From the NCBI GenBank assembly GCA_963709355.1, contig CAVPVY010000005.1, positions 1,922,001-1,986,000 of the forward strand: a DNA stretch of 64,000 bases, written 5' to 3'. A model generated the notes under the pieces. It saw nothing but the letters and a program-made list of their open reading frames with translations. It was not told where the DNA came from and ran no database searches. This document shows, in pieces, positions 25,447 through 34,101 of the stretch; positions within the stretch are counted from its first letter, which is position 1, and each line of letters begins with the position of its first letter. Made by a program: the position numbers and the translations under genes. The DNA comes from PLOWO2-12-38-17 sp963709355 (GTDB lineage: Bacteria > Planctomycetota > Brocadiia > Brocadiales > Brocadiaceae).

Positions 25447-26166
25447 TTAGAATTGACTCCTTTTTCCCAGTAGAATTTCGCTTAATTTTTCTTTATTTTC
25501 ACCAAAATGAATTTCTCTATGATGATTGGGACACAGACAAGCTGTGTTTTTTAAGGTATCTTCTCCACCATCCGCAAGGCGCTTAATATGGTGTACCTCT
25601 ACGTAAGGTATGTTATACAGTCCAATAAAAGGGTTGTAATTACATCCATAAACCTCACATTTGAAACCTGCCCGTAATTTAGCGATTGCAGAAACAGTTG
25701 GTATTCTATCGTGACGTTTTAATGTACAGTATTTTATAGATGGCAATACATTCCCAATTTCAGACGACTCAGTCCATCCATCCTTTTTTAGCCTTTCAAT
25801 TTCCCTTGCCTCGTCCTCTTCAAAACTTACAAAAATGTCTTCATAATTGACAGCGTTATTTAACAATTCTTCTCTTATTTTTGTTGCGACAGAACAAAGC
25901 CTTTCTCTATCTTCATTGAATTCCTCATAAACCTCGCGATCGACTTTTGTTCCACCTGACCATTTACCATATCGACCTTGTGAATTCAAATAGAGAAGAT
26001 GTTGAATTTTTTCATATACCACAGAGTGTGGCTTTTGAGTCAATTTGGCAAGCTCGCTTACTAAGGTAGGGTAAGTATTATTCTCAGAATGGAATTTTCC
26101 CGTGAGATTATTACATATTGCATGAAAAAGTAATATTATTTCCTGTCGCTTCCATTCTTGCATCAT
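25447..26166 (-). CDS. HNH endonuclease coupled to dndC
   Basis: The 239-residue protein has two parts. Residues 1-85 (EWKRQEIILLFHAICNN, ENNTYPTLVSELAKLTQ, YGKWSGGTKVDREVYEEF) match the N-terminal module seen before HNH domains of restriction-like enzymes. Residues 165-239 form the HNH domain: GFKCEVYGCN, PYVEVHHIKRLADGGED, CLCPNHHREIHFGEN, with the two Cys and the HH/NHH histidines. The start ATG overlaps the end of the dndC frame (ATGA), so it is translated with the Dnd genes. I infer it is the restriction partner, or a phosphorothioation-sensitive nuclease; no SRA or sulfur-binding domain is recognisable. Confidence 0.8.
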   Translation of the reverse strand: MMQEWKRQEIILLFHAICNNLTGKFHSENNTYPTLVSELAKLTQKPHSVVYEKIQHLLYLNSQGRYGKWSGGTKVDREVYEEFNEDRERLCSVATKIREELLNNAVNYEDIFVSFEEDEAREIERLKKDGWTESSEIGNVLPSIKYCTLKRHDRIPTVSAIAKLRAGFKCEVYGCNYNPFIGLYNIPYVEVHHIKRLADGGEDTLKNTACLCPNHHREIHFGENKEKLSEILLGKRSQF

Positions 26167-27232
26167 TTTATAATGGCAACTCTTCTTGAGCTTGAAAGAT
26201 TATCCGCAATCCAGATTTTCTTTATTTCTTCAACCTCTTTCTTTGAAATTAATTCCTCACCGATTAGTTTTTGTATATTTAAAAGCCGATCTAGAATTTC
26301 CTTTCTTACTTCGAGTCTAAATGGACCTAAACCAGATGCCCCATTTCGCTTCTTTTTTCTCTCATCTGTTCATTGTCTCTTAATTCATGAAGCCAATTAC
26401 GAAACTCTAATAGATATTCATAGTTTTCGTAACCAGCCTCAACAAAACCTTCCATCGAGCGATCTCTTTCAACCACGGTACACACCCAACATCCAAAGCG
26501 GCTATTTCCACAAGGCGGAGTTGAATCATCCACAACAAGAGGACATTCACCACTATTGGCGTCTTTATACATTGCTACAAGTTCAGAATTATCACCACCC
26601 CAGGGACACGGTGTTTGTAATAAATATGTCCATATTTCATCTGTTTTCATATCTTTGATGGGTGAAAAAACATATGCGTTAGCAAGACTGGTATGAGGAC
26701 TAAAATCTTCTCCATCATCTTTATAATGCTTTTTTATAGATCTTGCTCTCTCAGAGCTTTCAGCCTTTCTGCTACCAAGTAACAGTATTACACTGCCATG
26801 CAAAGAAATTTTACTTTTTATAAATCTATTTGCAGGTCGAATTTTAAGCCTATCTGTACACCATCTGAACCACTTGTTTGGAGCGGGATAGCCATATCCA
26901 ATAAGCCTTATAAAGAAGGCATCGTTAAGCGTGGGTTTTACCACTTCAGTCTGTATCGGTAAATTCAATGAGTGCGCCGATTTTTCTATTTGTGCAACAG
27001 TCTTATAAAGATATTTGGAAATATTTGGGGGTTCAAGTAATGTATCAGAGCTTAATACGTAAACGAACCGCTTTCTTTTCCTGGGAGGTATATTTGCCAA
27101 AACCCGAAAGACCATCTGTAAAAGACAAGTACTATCCTTTCCTCCGCTAAAACCAACAACCCAAGGTCTTTCATCTGGAGATAGGTAATGCCTCTTTATA
27201 TTGACTGCGATTTCTTTTAAATTATTTAGTCC
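26163..27232 (-). CDS. dndC: DndC-like sulfurtransferase, one frameshift
   Basis: DndC is the PAPS-reductase-like, 4Fe-4S enzyme that inserts sulfur in the DNA backbone. The PP-loop VVGFSGGKDSTCLLQ is at about residues 26-40. Cluster cysteines are seen in RWCTDRLKIRP and PPCGNSRFGCWVC. In the reading frame the protein stops at 26327 after REKRSEMGHLV, but a one-base shift at an A6 run (26353-26358) continues as KRNGASGLGPFRLEV and ends ...SRRVAIIK at 26163, the normal DndC C-terminus. That second stop overlaps the HNH start by ATGA. I take the ATG at 27232; the frame opens at 27265. The lesion may be real or a homopolymer reading error. Confidence 0.85.
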
Positions 27233-27248
27233 CATAACAATTAATTTT

Positions 27249-28679
27249 CTACTCCTTACCCTCAATGAGTCTTTTACCTTCCTCAGTCAACTCTCTACCA
27301 GTTTGACTTTTTCTGATCAAACCAAGCCGTATCATATAAGGCTCAATATCGTTTTCTACCTCGGAAAGTTCAATGCCAAGCTGTTGTGCAATATTATCAC
27401 CACCGATAGGGCCATGAGCATTTTCTATCACAGTCAAATATCTTTTGTCCCTATCCGTCATACCCAGTCTATCTTGTCCCCATTCTTTTTCCATTATTTC
27501 TAGCACAATACTTTCGCTAGGTTTTTGGCCGATGTAGTCTTGTTTTAAAACTCTGTCAAGGTCTTTCGCTTTTTCCTTAGCTATTCTTGGGATCAATCTG
27601 CCAGCCATGGCAATAAGCTTTCTCGCCTCAGGAGACCATCCTTTATAAATTCTGCCTATTATTTCCGCAATCTCTTCCTGCTCGTAAGGTCTTAAGTTTA
27701 TCTCACGTGCTCTTGTTTTAAGTGGCTTAGCTATAAGTCCTATATCCGTTGTAGCAAAAAGAAAGGTCACATTACTCATATCTACAGCAAAATCTTGAAG
27801 TACCGATGGATCACGCCTTGAAGGTTCTGTCATAGTCAATAACGAGTCCTGGACTAGACGTTTTAGTTGATGACACTCATCAATGAATATTACAAGGGGG
27901 GGATACCTACGTAACGGCAATCCACCATAATCTCCTTCTTCATCATAATTTGAACCGCTAGTTTCTAAAACGCGGTTAATTTGGTTAAATAACTGTTCTA
28001 CAGTTCTAAGACTTGTTCCTGAAGTTTCCACATATGGTAGTCTTAATGATTCTGCTATAGTCTTGGCAAAAAGTGTTTTTCCCGTACTAGCAGGACCGGT
28101 AAATATTATAGTTTCAGAAAGACGAATAGGTGATAAACCTTTAGCCTCTTCAAGTAATCGCCTTATTTGTCGTTTTGCTTCCTCTTGACCAACTATTTGA
28201 GTATCAAGCAAGCCCCCCATCCTTACGTATCCATCTTCTAGTTCTTCTTCATTGGTTAAACAACTTTGTGTTGCATATTTTATCAGCAAACCATCAATAT
28301 CCCCGTCTTCCCAATCTAGGTCTTCTTGAAGAAGGAGTAGACCCCTATCCCAATGCAGCCGTATTAGTTCCTTTATATCTTCTTGATTTTCCAATGCTTT
28401 TCCATAATGCTGTACGACCATGGAAACTATTACAGGGGCTATCTCAGGGTTTAACAAGGTAGTTCCCTTTAACTCCTTACCATTACTATCCAAGTCAGGT
28501 ATTAGCCGTGCATCTGTTTTCACATCTTGTTTCTCCATTAAAGACCTTCCAATTGCAAGCCTCGCAACAATATTTTCGCTTGGGAAGCCAGCCTTATCGG
28601 CAATTTCCTTTAAAATTTCATAACCTCTTTTTGAACAGTGATATGAACCTTGAGTCGCCTTTTGAATCAATGTTAACAT
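27249..28679 (-). CDS. dndE: DndE fused to a RuvB-like AAA+ ATPase
   Basis: Residues 1-130 are DndE: TQGSYHCSKRGYEILKEIAD, FPSENIVARLAIGRSLMEK, and LKGTTLLNPEIAPVIV. Residues 155-390 are an AAA+ module of the RuvB type: QIVGQEEAKRQIRRLLEEA, Walker A TGPASTGKTLFAKT (195-208), Walker B LVIFIDECHQL (262-272), sensor 1 VTFLFATTD (304-312). Residues 405-476 are the RuvB-style winged helix (GPIGGDNIAQQLG, DIEPYMIRLGLIRKSQTGRE). DndE alone is normally about 110-130 residues, so this is a true fusion with no break. It likely couples DndE DNA binding to ATP-driven movement or hexamer assembly. It sits between dndD and dndC. Confidence 0.88.
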   Translation of the reverse strand: MLTLIQKATQGSYHCSKRGYEILKEIADKAGFPSENIVARLAIGRSLMEKQDVKTDARLIPDLDSNGKELKGTTLLNPEIAPVIVSMVVQHYGKALENQEDIKELIRLHWDRGLLLLQEDLDWEDGDIDGLLIKYATQSCLTNEEELEDGYVRMGGLLDTQIVGQEEAKRQIRRLLEEAKGLSPIRLSETIIFTGPASTGKTLFAKTIAESLRLPYVETSGTSLRTVEQLFNQINRVLETSGSNYDEEGDYGGLPLRRYPPLVIFIDECHQLKRLVQDSLLTMTEPSRRDPSVLQDFAVDMSNVTFLFATTDIGLIAKPLKTRAREINLRPYEQEEIAEIIGRIYKGWSPEARKLIAMAGRLIPRIAKEKAKDLDRVLKQDYIGQKPSESIVLEIMEKEWGQDRLGMTDRDKRYLTVIENAHGPIGGDNIAQQLGIELSEVENDIEPYMIRLGLIRKSQTGRELTEEGKRLIEGKE

Positions 28680-28699
28680 GGGTTTTTCTTGTCCGATAA

Positions 28700-30739
28700 T
28701 TAAAATTTAAAATAGCAATCTTCAGAAATAGTAGTGGTTTTAGTTCGTCCATCAAACTCTAACAAAAATGATTTAGCTATATGCGGTTCGATAGCTTTAT
28801 ACCATTTTTGGTTAATTTCCGTATCAGATGAAAAAATAATCACTTGATCGCTTATTACAGGAAAGTAACGCGTTGTAATATTGTCCCTGTGTGGACTGTC
28901 CAATCTGCCGAACGGTGTATCAATTATAAAGGGTAAATTTCTACGAGAAATTTTTGCCAGGCCGTATATCATAGATAACGCAAATATTTCACTTTCACCT
29001 GCTGACCCATCAGGAAGTTCATTGCTATCTTTGCCTTTCATAACAACTTTGTATGAAGCAGGATTAATAGAAATAGAAGTTACGATATCTTCTTTGTGGG
29101 CTAACGTCTTATACATCTCTGTCATTTCTTGCGATAAACCAGAGACGCGTCTGTTTCTAAGTTTCTCCATAAACTCCTCTATAGTTTCCCTCAATCTTTT
29201 GCAGGTTTCTATGTGTTTATGCCCATGCTCACTAATAACCAATTCCCTTTCAAGGTCAGTACATCTCTTTTTTAAAGAAGAGATTTCACCCTGCAACGGT
29301 GGAATTCGTCTTTGCAAACCATCTATTTCTGTATTAAGTCTACCTGTTTCTGTATTTATCATGTCCCTTTTTTCACTCAATTCTTGAAACTCGGGACCTG
29401 TAGTCATACGCCGCCATCTCTCTTTAAGTTCGTGAATTTTCCTATCTATTTCATTTCTTCTTTGAATCCTTGAATGAAGATGCTGTTGAGTTTGTTTTAA
29501 TATATCATCAATTTTATTAAGAATCTCTTGAGTATCATACTGAGTCAGGTAAGTATGGATTATGGTATCTGCCATTCCTTCTGGTGGTGGATTAAACATA
29601 TTGTTCCATTCTTCCTCCAATCGATTTACCAAAAAATCTTTTTGTTGAGGCAGTAAAGGTGGTTCCGTTTGTGGAGCTGTTTTACCAAACAATCCCTCAA
29701 TAATCTTGACCTTTTGCGGGGAAAGAGAAGTCTTCTTTCCCTCCCATTCCTTTCTTGTAAGCTCGCCCAGTAATTGCTCTTTTAGCCTTCTTAATAGAGT
29801 TTTTGGCATGGATAAACATAGCAAATCACCAACAAATTTACCCATCTCTGCTGCAATAGTTCTATCTTCTATTTCAAGCTCCTCTATCTGTTCATGGATT
29901 TGGTCTTGAGTCGTGGAAACATCTCCACCAAGCATGAATGATATATGTGCTTTTACGACCTCTAACTGTTGTCCGTGCTTTTCACGCTCTCTTGATTTAT
30001 CTTCTAAATCCTCTATTATATTCTTCTCCTCCTCCTCCTTTTCACTCAGCGCTGCCTCTGCCTTGAGTAGATCGGATTTTGTTGGTGAACTCCCAGTTTG
30101 TGTCTTTATATCTCTCTTGGTTTTTTCTAAATCCTCTATAAGCCGTTCAAGCATTGCAAACCCTAAAAGGCTATTCAGCCCACTTACCACAGCACCGGAT
30201 GGGTCTTTCTCTGCAATCTTGCGAATTTCTTCACCATCAAAAAAGAAAAATTTTGCGATATGCGGTGGTATTTTTGTTTCTATAAACTCTTCCTTTAATT
30301 CTTGTTGATCCACACCCTTGGCTATTTCAAGAGGTGCTCCATTCTTGAAAATATTTAACTCCTCGTCCAACAACAGACCATGATCATCAAACCACCACTT
30401 CCGCTCAATAACCAGTTCAATTCTTTGTTCCTCAAAAATCAACCTGACGGACATTTGCCGTTCACCATTTGCAAGTGCTGTTTTACTAAAATTTTTTTGC
30501 AGTAATTCTCTATGCAAATAGTCTACATTTGTTGATGTCTTATCAAATGCCAGAAGAGATGCATTTTTTCCCAATAACCCTAGAGTAATTGCTTGAAGGA
30601 GTGAAGTTTTCCCGTATCCTGTTAATCCTCCAATTACATAAACATTTCTACCTTCCGCGGATAAACTTCTTCCGAAATCTAGCGTGTTTTTACCGTAATA
30701 CACCCTGAAGTTGGTAATTTCAATCTTTTTTAGAAACAT
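28700..30739 (-). CDS. dndD: DndD, SMC-like ATPase
   Basis: The 679-residue protein has ABC/SMC architecture. The Walker A GGLTGYGKTSLLQAI lies at about residues 37-51; a characteristic FFFFDGEEIRKIAEKDPSGA follows the head; a long coiled coil runs from about 200 to 540 (KAEAALSEKEEEEKNIIEDL, then HSRIQRRNEIDRKIHELKER). The C-terminal head has the signature LPDGSAGESEIFALSMIYGL and Walker B NLPFIIDTPFGRLDSPHRDN. DndD provides ATPase activity in phosphorothioation, probably loading or nicking DNA with DndC and DndE. It lies 20 bases upstream of the dndE-AAA gene. Confidence 0.92.
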   Translation of the reverse strand: MFLKKIEITNFRVYYGKNTLDFGRSLSAEGRNVYVIGGLTGYGKTSLLQAITLGLLGKNASLLAFDKTSTNVDYLHRELLQKNFSKTALANGERQMSVRLIFEEQRIELVIERKWWFDDHGLLLDEELNIFKNGAPLEIAKGVDQQELKEEFIETKIPPHIAKFFFFDGEEIRKIAEKDPSGAVVSGLNSLLGFAMLERLIEDLEKTKRDIKTQTGSSPTKSDLLKAEAALSEKEEEEKNIIEDLEDKSREREKHGQQLEVVKAHISFMLGGDVSTTQDQIHEQIEELEIEDRTIAAEMGKFVGDLLCLSMPKTLLRRLKEQLLGELTRKEWEGKKTSLSPQKVKIIEGLFGKTAPQTEPPLLPQQKDFLVNRLEEEWNNMFNPPPEGMADTIIHTYLTQYDTQEILNKIDDILKQTQQHLHSRIQRRNEIDRKIHELKERWRRMTTGPEFQELSEKRDMINTETGRLNTEIDGLQRRIPPLQGEISSLKKRCTDLERELVISEHGHKHIETCKRLRETIEEFMEKLRNRRVSGLSQEMTEMYKTLAHKEDIVTSISINPASYKVVMKGKDSNELPDGSAGESEIFALSMIYGLAKISRRNLPFIIDTPFGRLDSPHRDNITTRYFPVISDQVIIFSSDTEINQKWYKAIEPHIAKSFLLEFDGRTKTTTISEDCYFKF

Positions 30740-30745
30740 TCCTTT

Positions 30746-30955
30746 TTAAGCTTTTCTCAATCTTTTTTCTGTTGCTTCCTCAACAATTCTTCTTATGGCA
30801 GGGAATAGTCCTTTCCTTCTGCCCATACCATGGAAATCAGACTCTTCGTCAATAAGCTGCTCAATTGCAGAAAATGGAATCTCCTTTTTTATACAAATTT
30901 CTTCAAGAAGTTTTTTTTCTTCTTCCGTATAGTAAATAGAAAAGGCTAATGGCAT
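30746..30955 (-). CDS. Dnd-associated small protein
   Basis: Sixty-nine residues: a short helix pair (YYTEEEKKLLEEICIKKEIP), an acidic middle (IDEESDFHGMGRRKGLFPAI) and a basic tail (EEATEKRLRKA). The HGMGRRxGLF phrase is one I associate with small proteins named as DNA modification system-associated in Dnd clusters. It sits between dndA and dndD with 12 and 6 bases of spacing, so it is within the operon. Perhaps a small adaptor or DNA-binding partner; no known fold. Confidence 0.7.
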   Translation of the reverse strand: MPLAFSIYYTEEEKKLLEEICIKKEIPFSAIEQLIDEESDFHGMGRRKGLFPAIRRIVEEATEKRLRKA

Positions 30956-30967
30956 ATAAGAGTTACC

Positions 30968-32125
30968 TTATGAAAAAGTTCTTAGTTGTTTAATTTCTTT
31001 TATTAATATATCACTCACAAAATCAATTTCATCTTCCGTGTTAAAACGCCCTATACTAACTCTAATTGTTGATTTTGCCATAGAATCTGTTAAGCCAATT
31101 CCCTTTAAAACATGAGAGGGTTCGGTTTTCGATGAGGTACAAGCGGAGCCAGATGATAGAGCAACCCTATCAGATATTCGAGATAATAACAATTCGGCAT
31201 TAACACCGTCAATACTTAAATTAAGGGTGCCAGGCAGTCTCTCACTTGGATGATTATTAAATGATATACCGTTTAATAAAGATAAATTTTTAATTAGCCT
31301 TTCTGATAAAGCAACTAGACGCTTATTTTCCTCAATTAAGAACTTTTCCACCAATTCACAGGCATAACCCAAACCCACAACACCGGGAACATTCAATGTA
31401 CCAGATCTTAATCCCATTTCTTGTTCTCCACCATCGATTAAAGGATGTATCTTAATTTTGGGCATTTTTTTTCTAATATAAAGGGCGCCAATTCCTTTTG
31501 GACCATAAATCTTGTGACCGGAGAATGAAAGCATATCTATAGATATTTCTTCTAGTTGAATTGGAATTTTTCCTACACCGTGTGTAGCGTCGCAGTGAAA
31601 AGTAACTTTTTTCTTCTGGCAGATTTCAGCTATATTATCAATGGGATTTATCGTTCCTAGTTCGTTATTGGCAAACATTATTGTAACAAGAATAGTTTCT
31701 TCTGTAATTGCATTTTCTATATCTCTTACAGAAATCCTGCCATAATGGTCTGGTTTTAAATAAGTAACGTTGAAACCTTGCTTCTCCAATTCTTTTACAG
31801 GATCAAGTACGCTACGATGCTCAATTAAGGAGGTAATAATGTGTTTGCCTTTTGTTGCATTAGCTAAACAGCATCCCTTGATGGCAAGGTTGTTAGATTC
31901 AGTTGCGCCACTGGTAAAAATGATCTCCTGTGGCTTTACCCCTATTAATTTGGCACATTGAAAACGGCTTTTCTCGACAGCCTTTTTCGCGATTTCGGCT
32001 TGTTGATAATATCGACTTGATGGATTTCCATAATGCTGCTTAAAAAAGGGCAACATTTCGGCAAGTACCCTTTCATCTACCTGGGTTGTTGCATTATTAT
32101 CTAAATATATAACTTCCTTTACCAT
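30968..32125 (-). CDS. dndA: Cysteine desulfurase (DndA/IscS type)
   Basis: A PLP enzyme that takes sulfur from cysteine. Visible are YLDNNATTQVDERVLAEMLP at the start, FTSGATESNNLAIKG, CDATHGVGKIPI, the PLP lysine in SFSGHKIYGPKGIGALYIRK, and the active-site cysteine loop ALSSGSACTSSKTEPSHVLKG, so it is of the class with a long flexible Cys loop (IscS/NifS-type). Length 385. As first gene of the Dnd unit it would feed sulfur to DndC. It follows hicA by 21 bases in the same orientation. Confidence 0.9.
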   Translation of the reverse strand: MVKEVIYLDNNATTQVDERVLAEMLPFFKQHYGNPSSRYYQQAEIAKKAVEKSRFQCAKLIGVKPQEIIFTSGATESNNLAIKGCCLANATKGKHIITSLIEHRSVLDPVKELEKQGFNVTYLKPDHYGRISVRDIENAITEETILVTIMFANNELGTINPIDNIAEICQKKKVTFHCDATHGVGKIPIQLEEISIDMLSFSGHKIYGPKGIGALYIRKKMPKIKIHPLIDGGEQEMGLRSGTLNVPGVVGLGYACELVEKFLIEENKRLVALSERLIKNLSLLNGISFNNHPSERLPGTLNLSIDGVNAELLLSRISDRVALSSGSACTSSKTEPSHVLKGIGLTDSMAKSTIRVSIGRFNTEDEIDFVSDILIKEIKQLRTFS

Positions 32126-32146
32126 TTACTTGCACTACACCTATCA

Positions 32147-32393
32147 TCAGGCATAAAAATATGGTTTTAGTTGTTCTTCTGGAATATAGCGCCCAGATTG
32201 TCTTACTATTGCGCGCAAAGTCCCAACATCAAGTTCATCATGAAATGGAACTGTTAATGTTTGCTTATCTCCGGCAGAGCCTATGCGCCTGAGTTTTATG
32301 TGGCTGCCCCCTTTGAGTAAAAGGGGCAAACTCATATTTGTTTAGAATTGAAATAACTTCTTTTCCAGAAAGCCTTTTTAATTTAGGCGACAT
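32147..32393 (-). pseudogene. hicA: HicA toxin, frameshifted
   Basis: From the ATG at 32393 the frame reads MSPKLKRLSGKEVISILNKY and EFAPFTQRG, then a fifth G in a run (C5 on the plus strand, 32306-32310) shifts it. In the other frame the protein continues RGSHIKLRRIGSAGDKQTLT, VPFHDELDVGTLRAIVRQSG and RYIPEEQLKPYF. HicA mRNA interferases keep the catalytic His seen here in GSHIKL. With the shift the product would be inactive; a sequencing error in the homopolymer is possible. It overlaps hicB by 11 bases. Confidence 0.8.
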
Positions 32394-32637
32394 GCGCTAT
32401 AGCTTCCAGCTCCATTGTTACTAATAAAGTTGGATTGGGCGCTAAACCTAACTCTGATAAATCCTCATTCTCAAGATGTAACGCAACGGCTTCCCTGAGA
32501 TTACCAATTGTTTCATCCAGGGTTTTTCCCTGAGTTACAACCGCAATCTCAAGGCACTCTGCTACGTAGTATTCTTCGCTTTTCCTGATAAATGCCTTAA
32601 TTGTATGCTGAAGATTTTCATGCCTTTCGTGAACCAT
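32383..32637 (-). CDS. hicB: HicB antitoxin
   Basis: The 84-residue protein has the HicB degenerated RNase H-like fold: TIKAFIRKSEEYYVAECLEI, TQGKTLDETIGNLREAVALH, then LAPNPTLLVTMELEAIAHVA. No C-terminal HTH or RHH is present, so it is the short HicB form. It precedes hicA, an order that differs from the classic hicA-hicB. It overlaps hicA and probably shares a transcript with the Dnd genes. Confidence 0.8.
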   Translation of the reverse strand: MVHERHENLQHTIKAFIRKSEEYYVAECLEIAVVTQGKTLDETIGNLREAVALHLENEDLSELGLAPNPTLLVTMELEAIAHVA

Positions 32638-32714
32638 TTGTTACCCCCCTTGCGTATAAATTAACTACAATCTCTTCTTCCTATTTCGTGTCCATTCATG
32701 GTTAAAGAATTACC

Positions 32715-33957
32715 TCACATATTCTTGATTATCTCATCGGCAAACTCGGAACATTTAACCAATTTAGCGCCCTTCATCTGACGTTCGAGGTCGTAGGTTA
32801 CTGTCTTTCGCCGGATGGTCTTTCCCAATGCCTTCACAATCATATCATGCTGCCTTGTCCCAGCCCAGATGCTCAAACATCATAACACCCGATAAGATGA
32901 CAGAACCAGGATTGACCATATCCTTTCCTGCGTATTTCGGGGCAGTGCCATGGGTGGCTTCAAAGATAGCGGCCTTATCGCCGATGTTTGCCCCAGGTGC
33001 CATACCCAGACCGCCCACCTGCGCGGCGCAGGCGTCGGAGATATAATCACCGTTGAGATTCGGCGTGGCAATCACGTCATATTCCTCTGGCCTCAGAGCA
33101 CCTGCTGGAACATGGCATCGGCAATCCTGTCCTTTATAACAATTTTGCCCTTTCGGCACAACGCCTATTGTACTTTTTCATAGACTGTCTTTCTCTGTTA
33201 CTACAAATTTTGAGAATTCTTCTCTGGCAACTTCATAGCCCCATTCACGAAATGCGCCTTCGGTAAATTTCATAATATTTCCTTTATGCATGAGGGTTAC
33301 GCTCTTCCTGTCCCTTATTTACTGCATATTGGATGGCACGTCTTACCAGCCTTTTTGAGCCAAATACACTCATGGGTTTAATGCCAATACCAGAATCCTT
33401 TCTGACCTTTTTCCCAAGTTCCTTTTCTAGAAATGCAATGAGTTTCTTTGCATCAGGAGACCCTTTCTTATATTCGATCCCTGCATACACATCCTCCGTA
33501 TTTTCACGGAAAATAACAACATTCAATTTTTCGGGATTTTACAGGACTGGGCACACCATCAAAATAACGCACAGGGCGAACGCAGGCATACAAATCAAGT
33601 TCCTGCCTGAGCGTTACATTAAGACTCCTGATACCACCGCCAACAGGTGTGGTAAGCGGCCCCTTTATGGCTACTTTATATTTCTTAATTGCATCCAGCG
33701 TATCTTTGGGCAACCATTCACCAAATTCATTAAAGGCATATTCACCTGCAAAAATCTCCTACCAGCAGATACTCTTTTTATCCTTATAGGCCTTGCTTAC
33801 AGCGGCATCAAAGACTCGCACGGACGCATTCCAGATATCCGGATCCGGTGCCATCGCCTTTTATAAACGGAATAATAGGGTTATTTGGAACTATCAGACG
33901 ATTCTTTTCTATTTTTATCGCATTACCTCCGCTTGAAGTATTCCCTTTTTTAGACAA
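32715..33957 (-). pseudogene. icd: Isocitrate dehydrogenase (NADP type), decayed
   Basis: Homology runs across the full 1243 bases, enough for about 414 residues: VPNNPIIPFIKGDGTG, PDIWNASVRVFDAA, AIKGPLTTPVGGGIRSLNVT, NVVIFRENTEDVYAGIEYKK, MSVFGSKRLVRRAIQYAVNK, YDVIATPNLNGDYISDACAA, FEATHGTAPKYAGKDMVNPG and a C-terminal AKLVKCSEFADEIIKN. Several frameshifts (near 33850, 33530, 33310, 33130 and 32850) and in-frame stops (TAG where Tyr is expected in ICW-EIFAGE, TGA after TEKDSL) break it. The stops are substitutions, so this is not just homopolymer error. The start is a TTG after AGGAGGG. Confidence 0.88.
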
Positions 33958-34101
33958 AGCCTTTCCCTCCTGTATATTCTTAACTCACTAGTGTTCAAAT
34001 ATTTGGAAAATATTTTCCCCGCCCGTTTGACTTTGTTATACTACCTGCATAAAGATTTGTTTTCAATGGTTTTTCTTAAAAACAAAAACTAACCGTTATT
34101 T

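Noticed and set aside
26345..26365. Programmed -1 frameshift site in dndC
   Set aside because: The A6 run is not in the register of a standard slippery heptamer, so an indel or read error is more likely.
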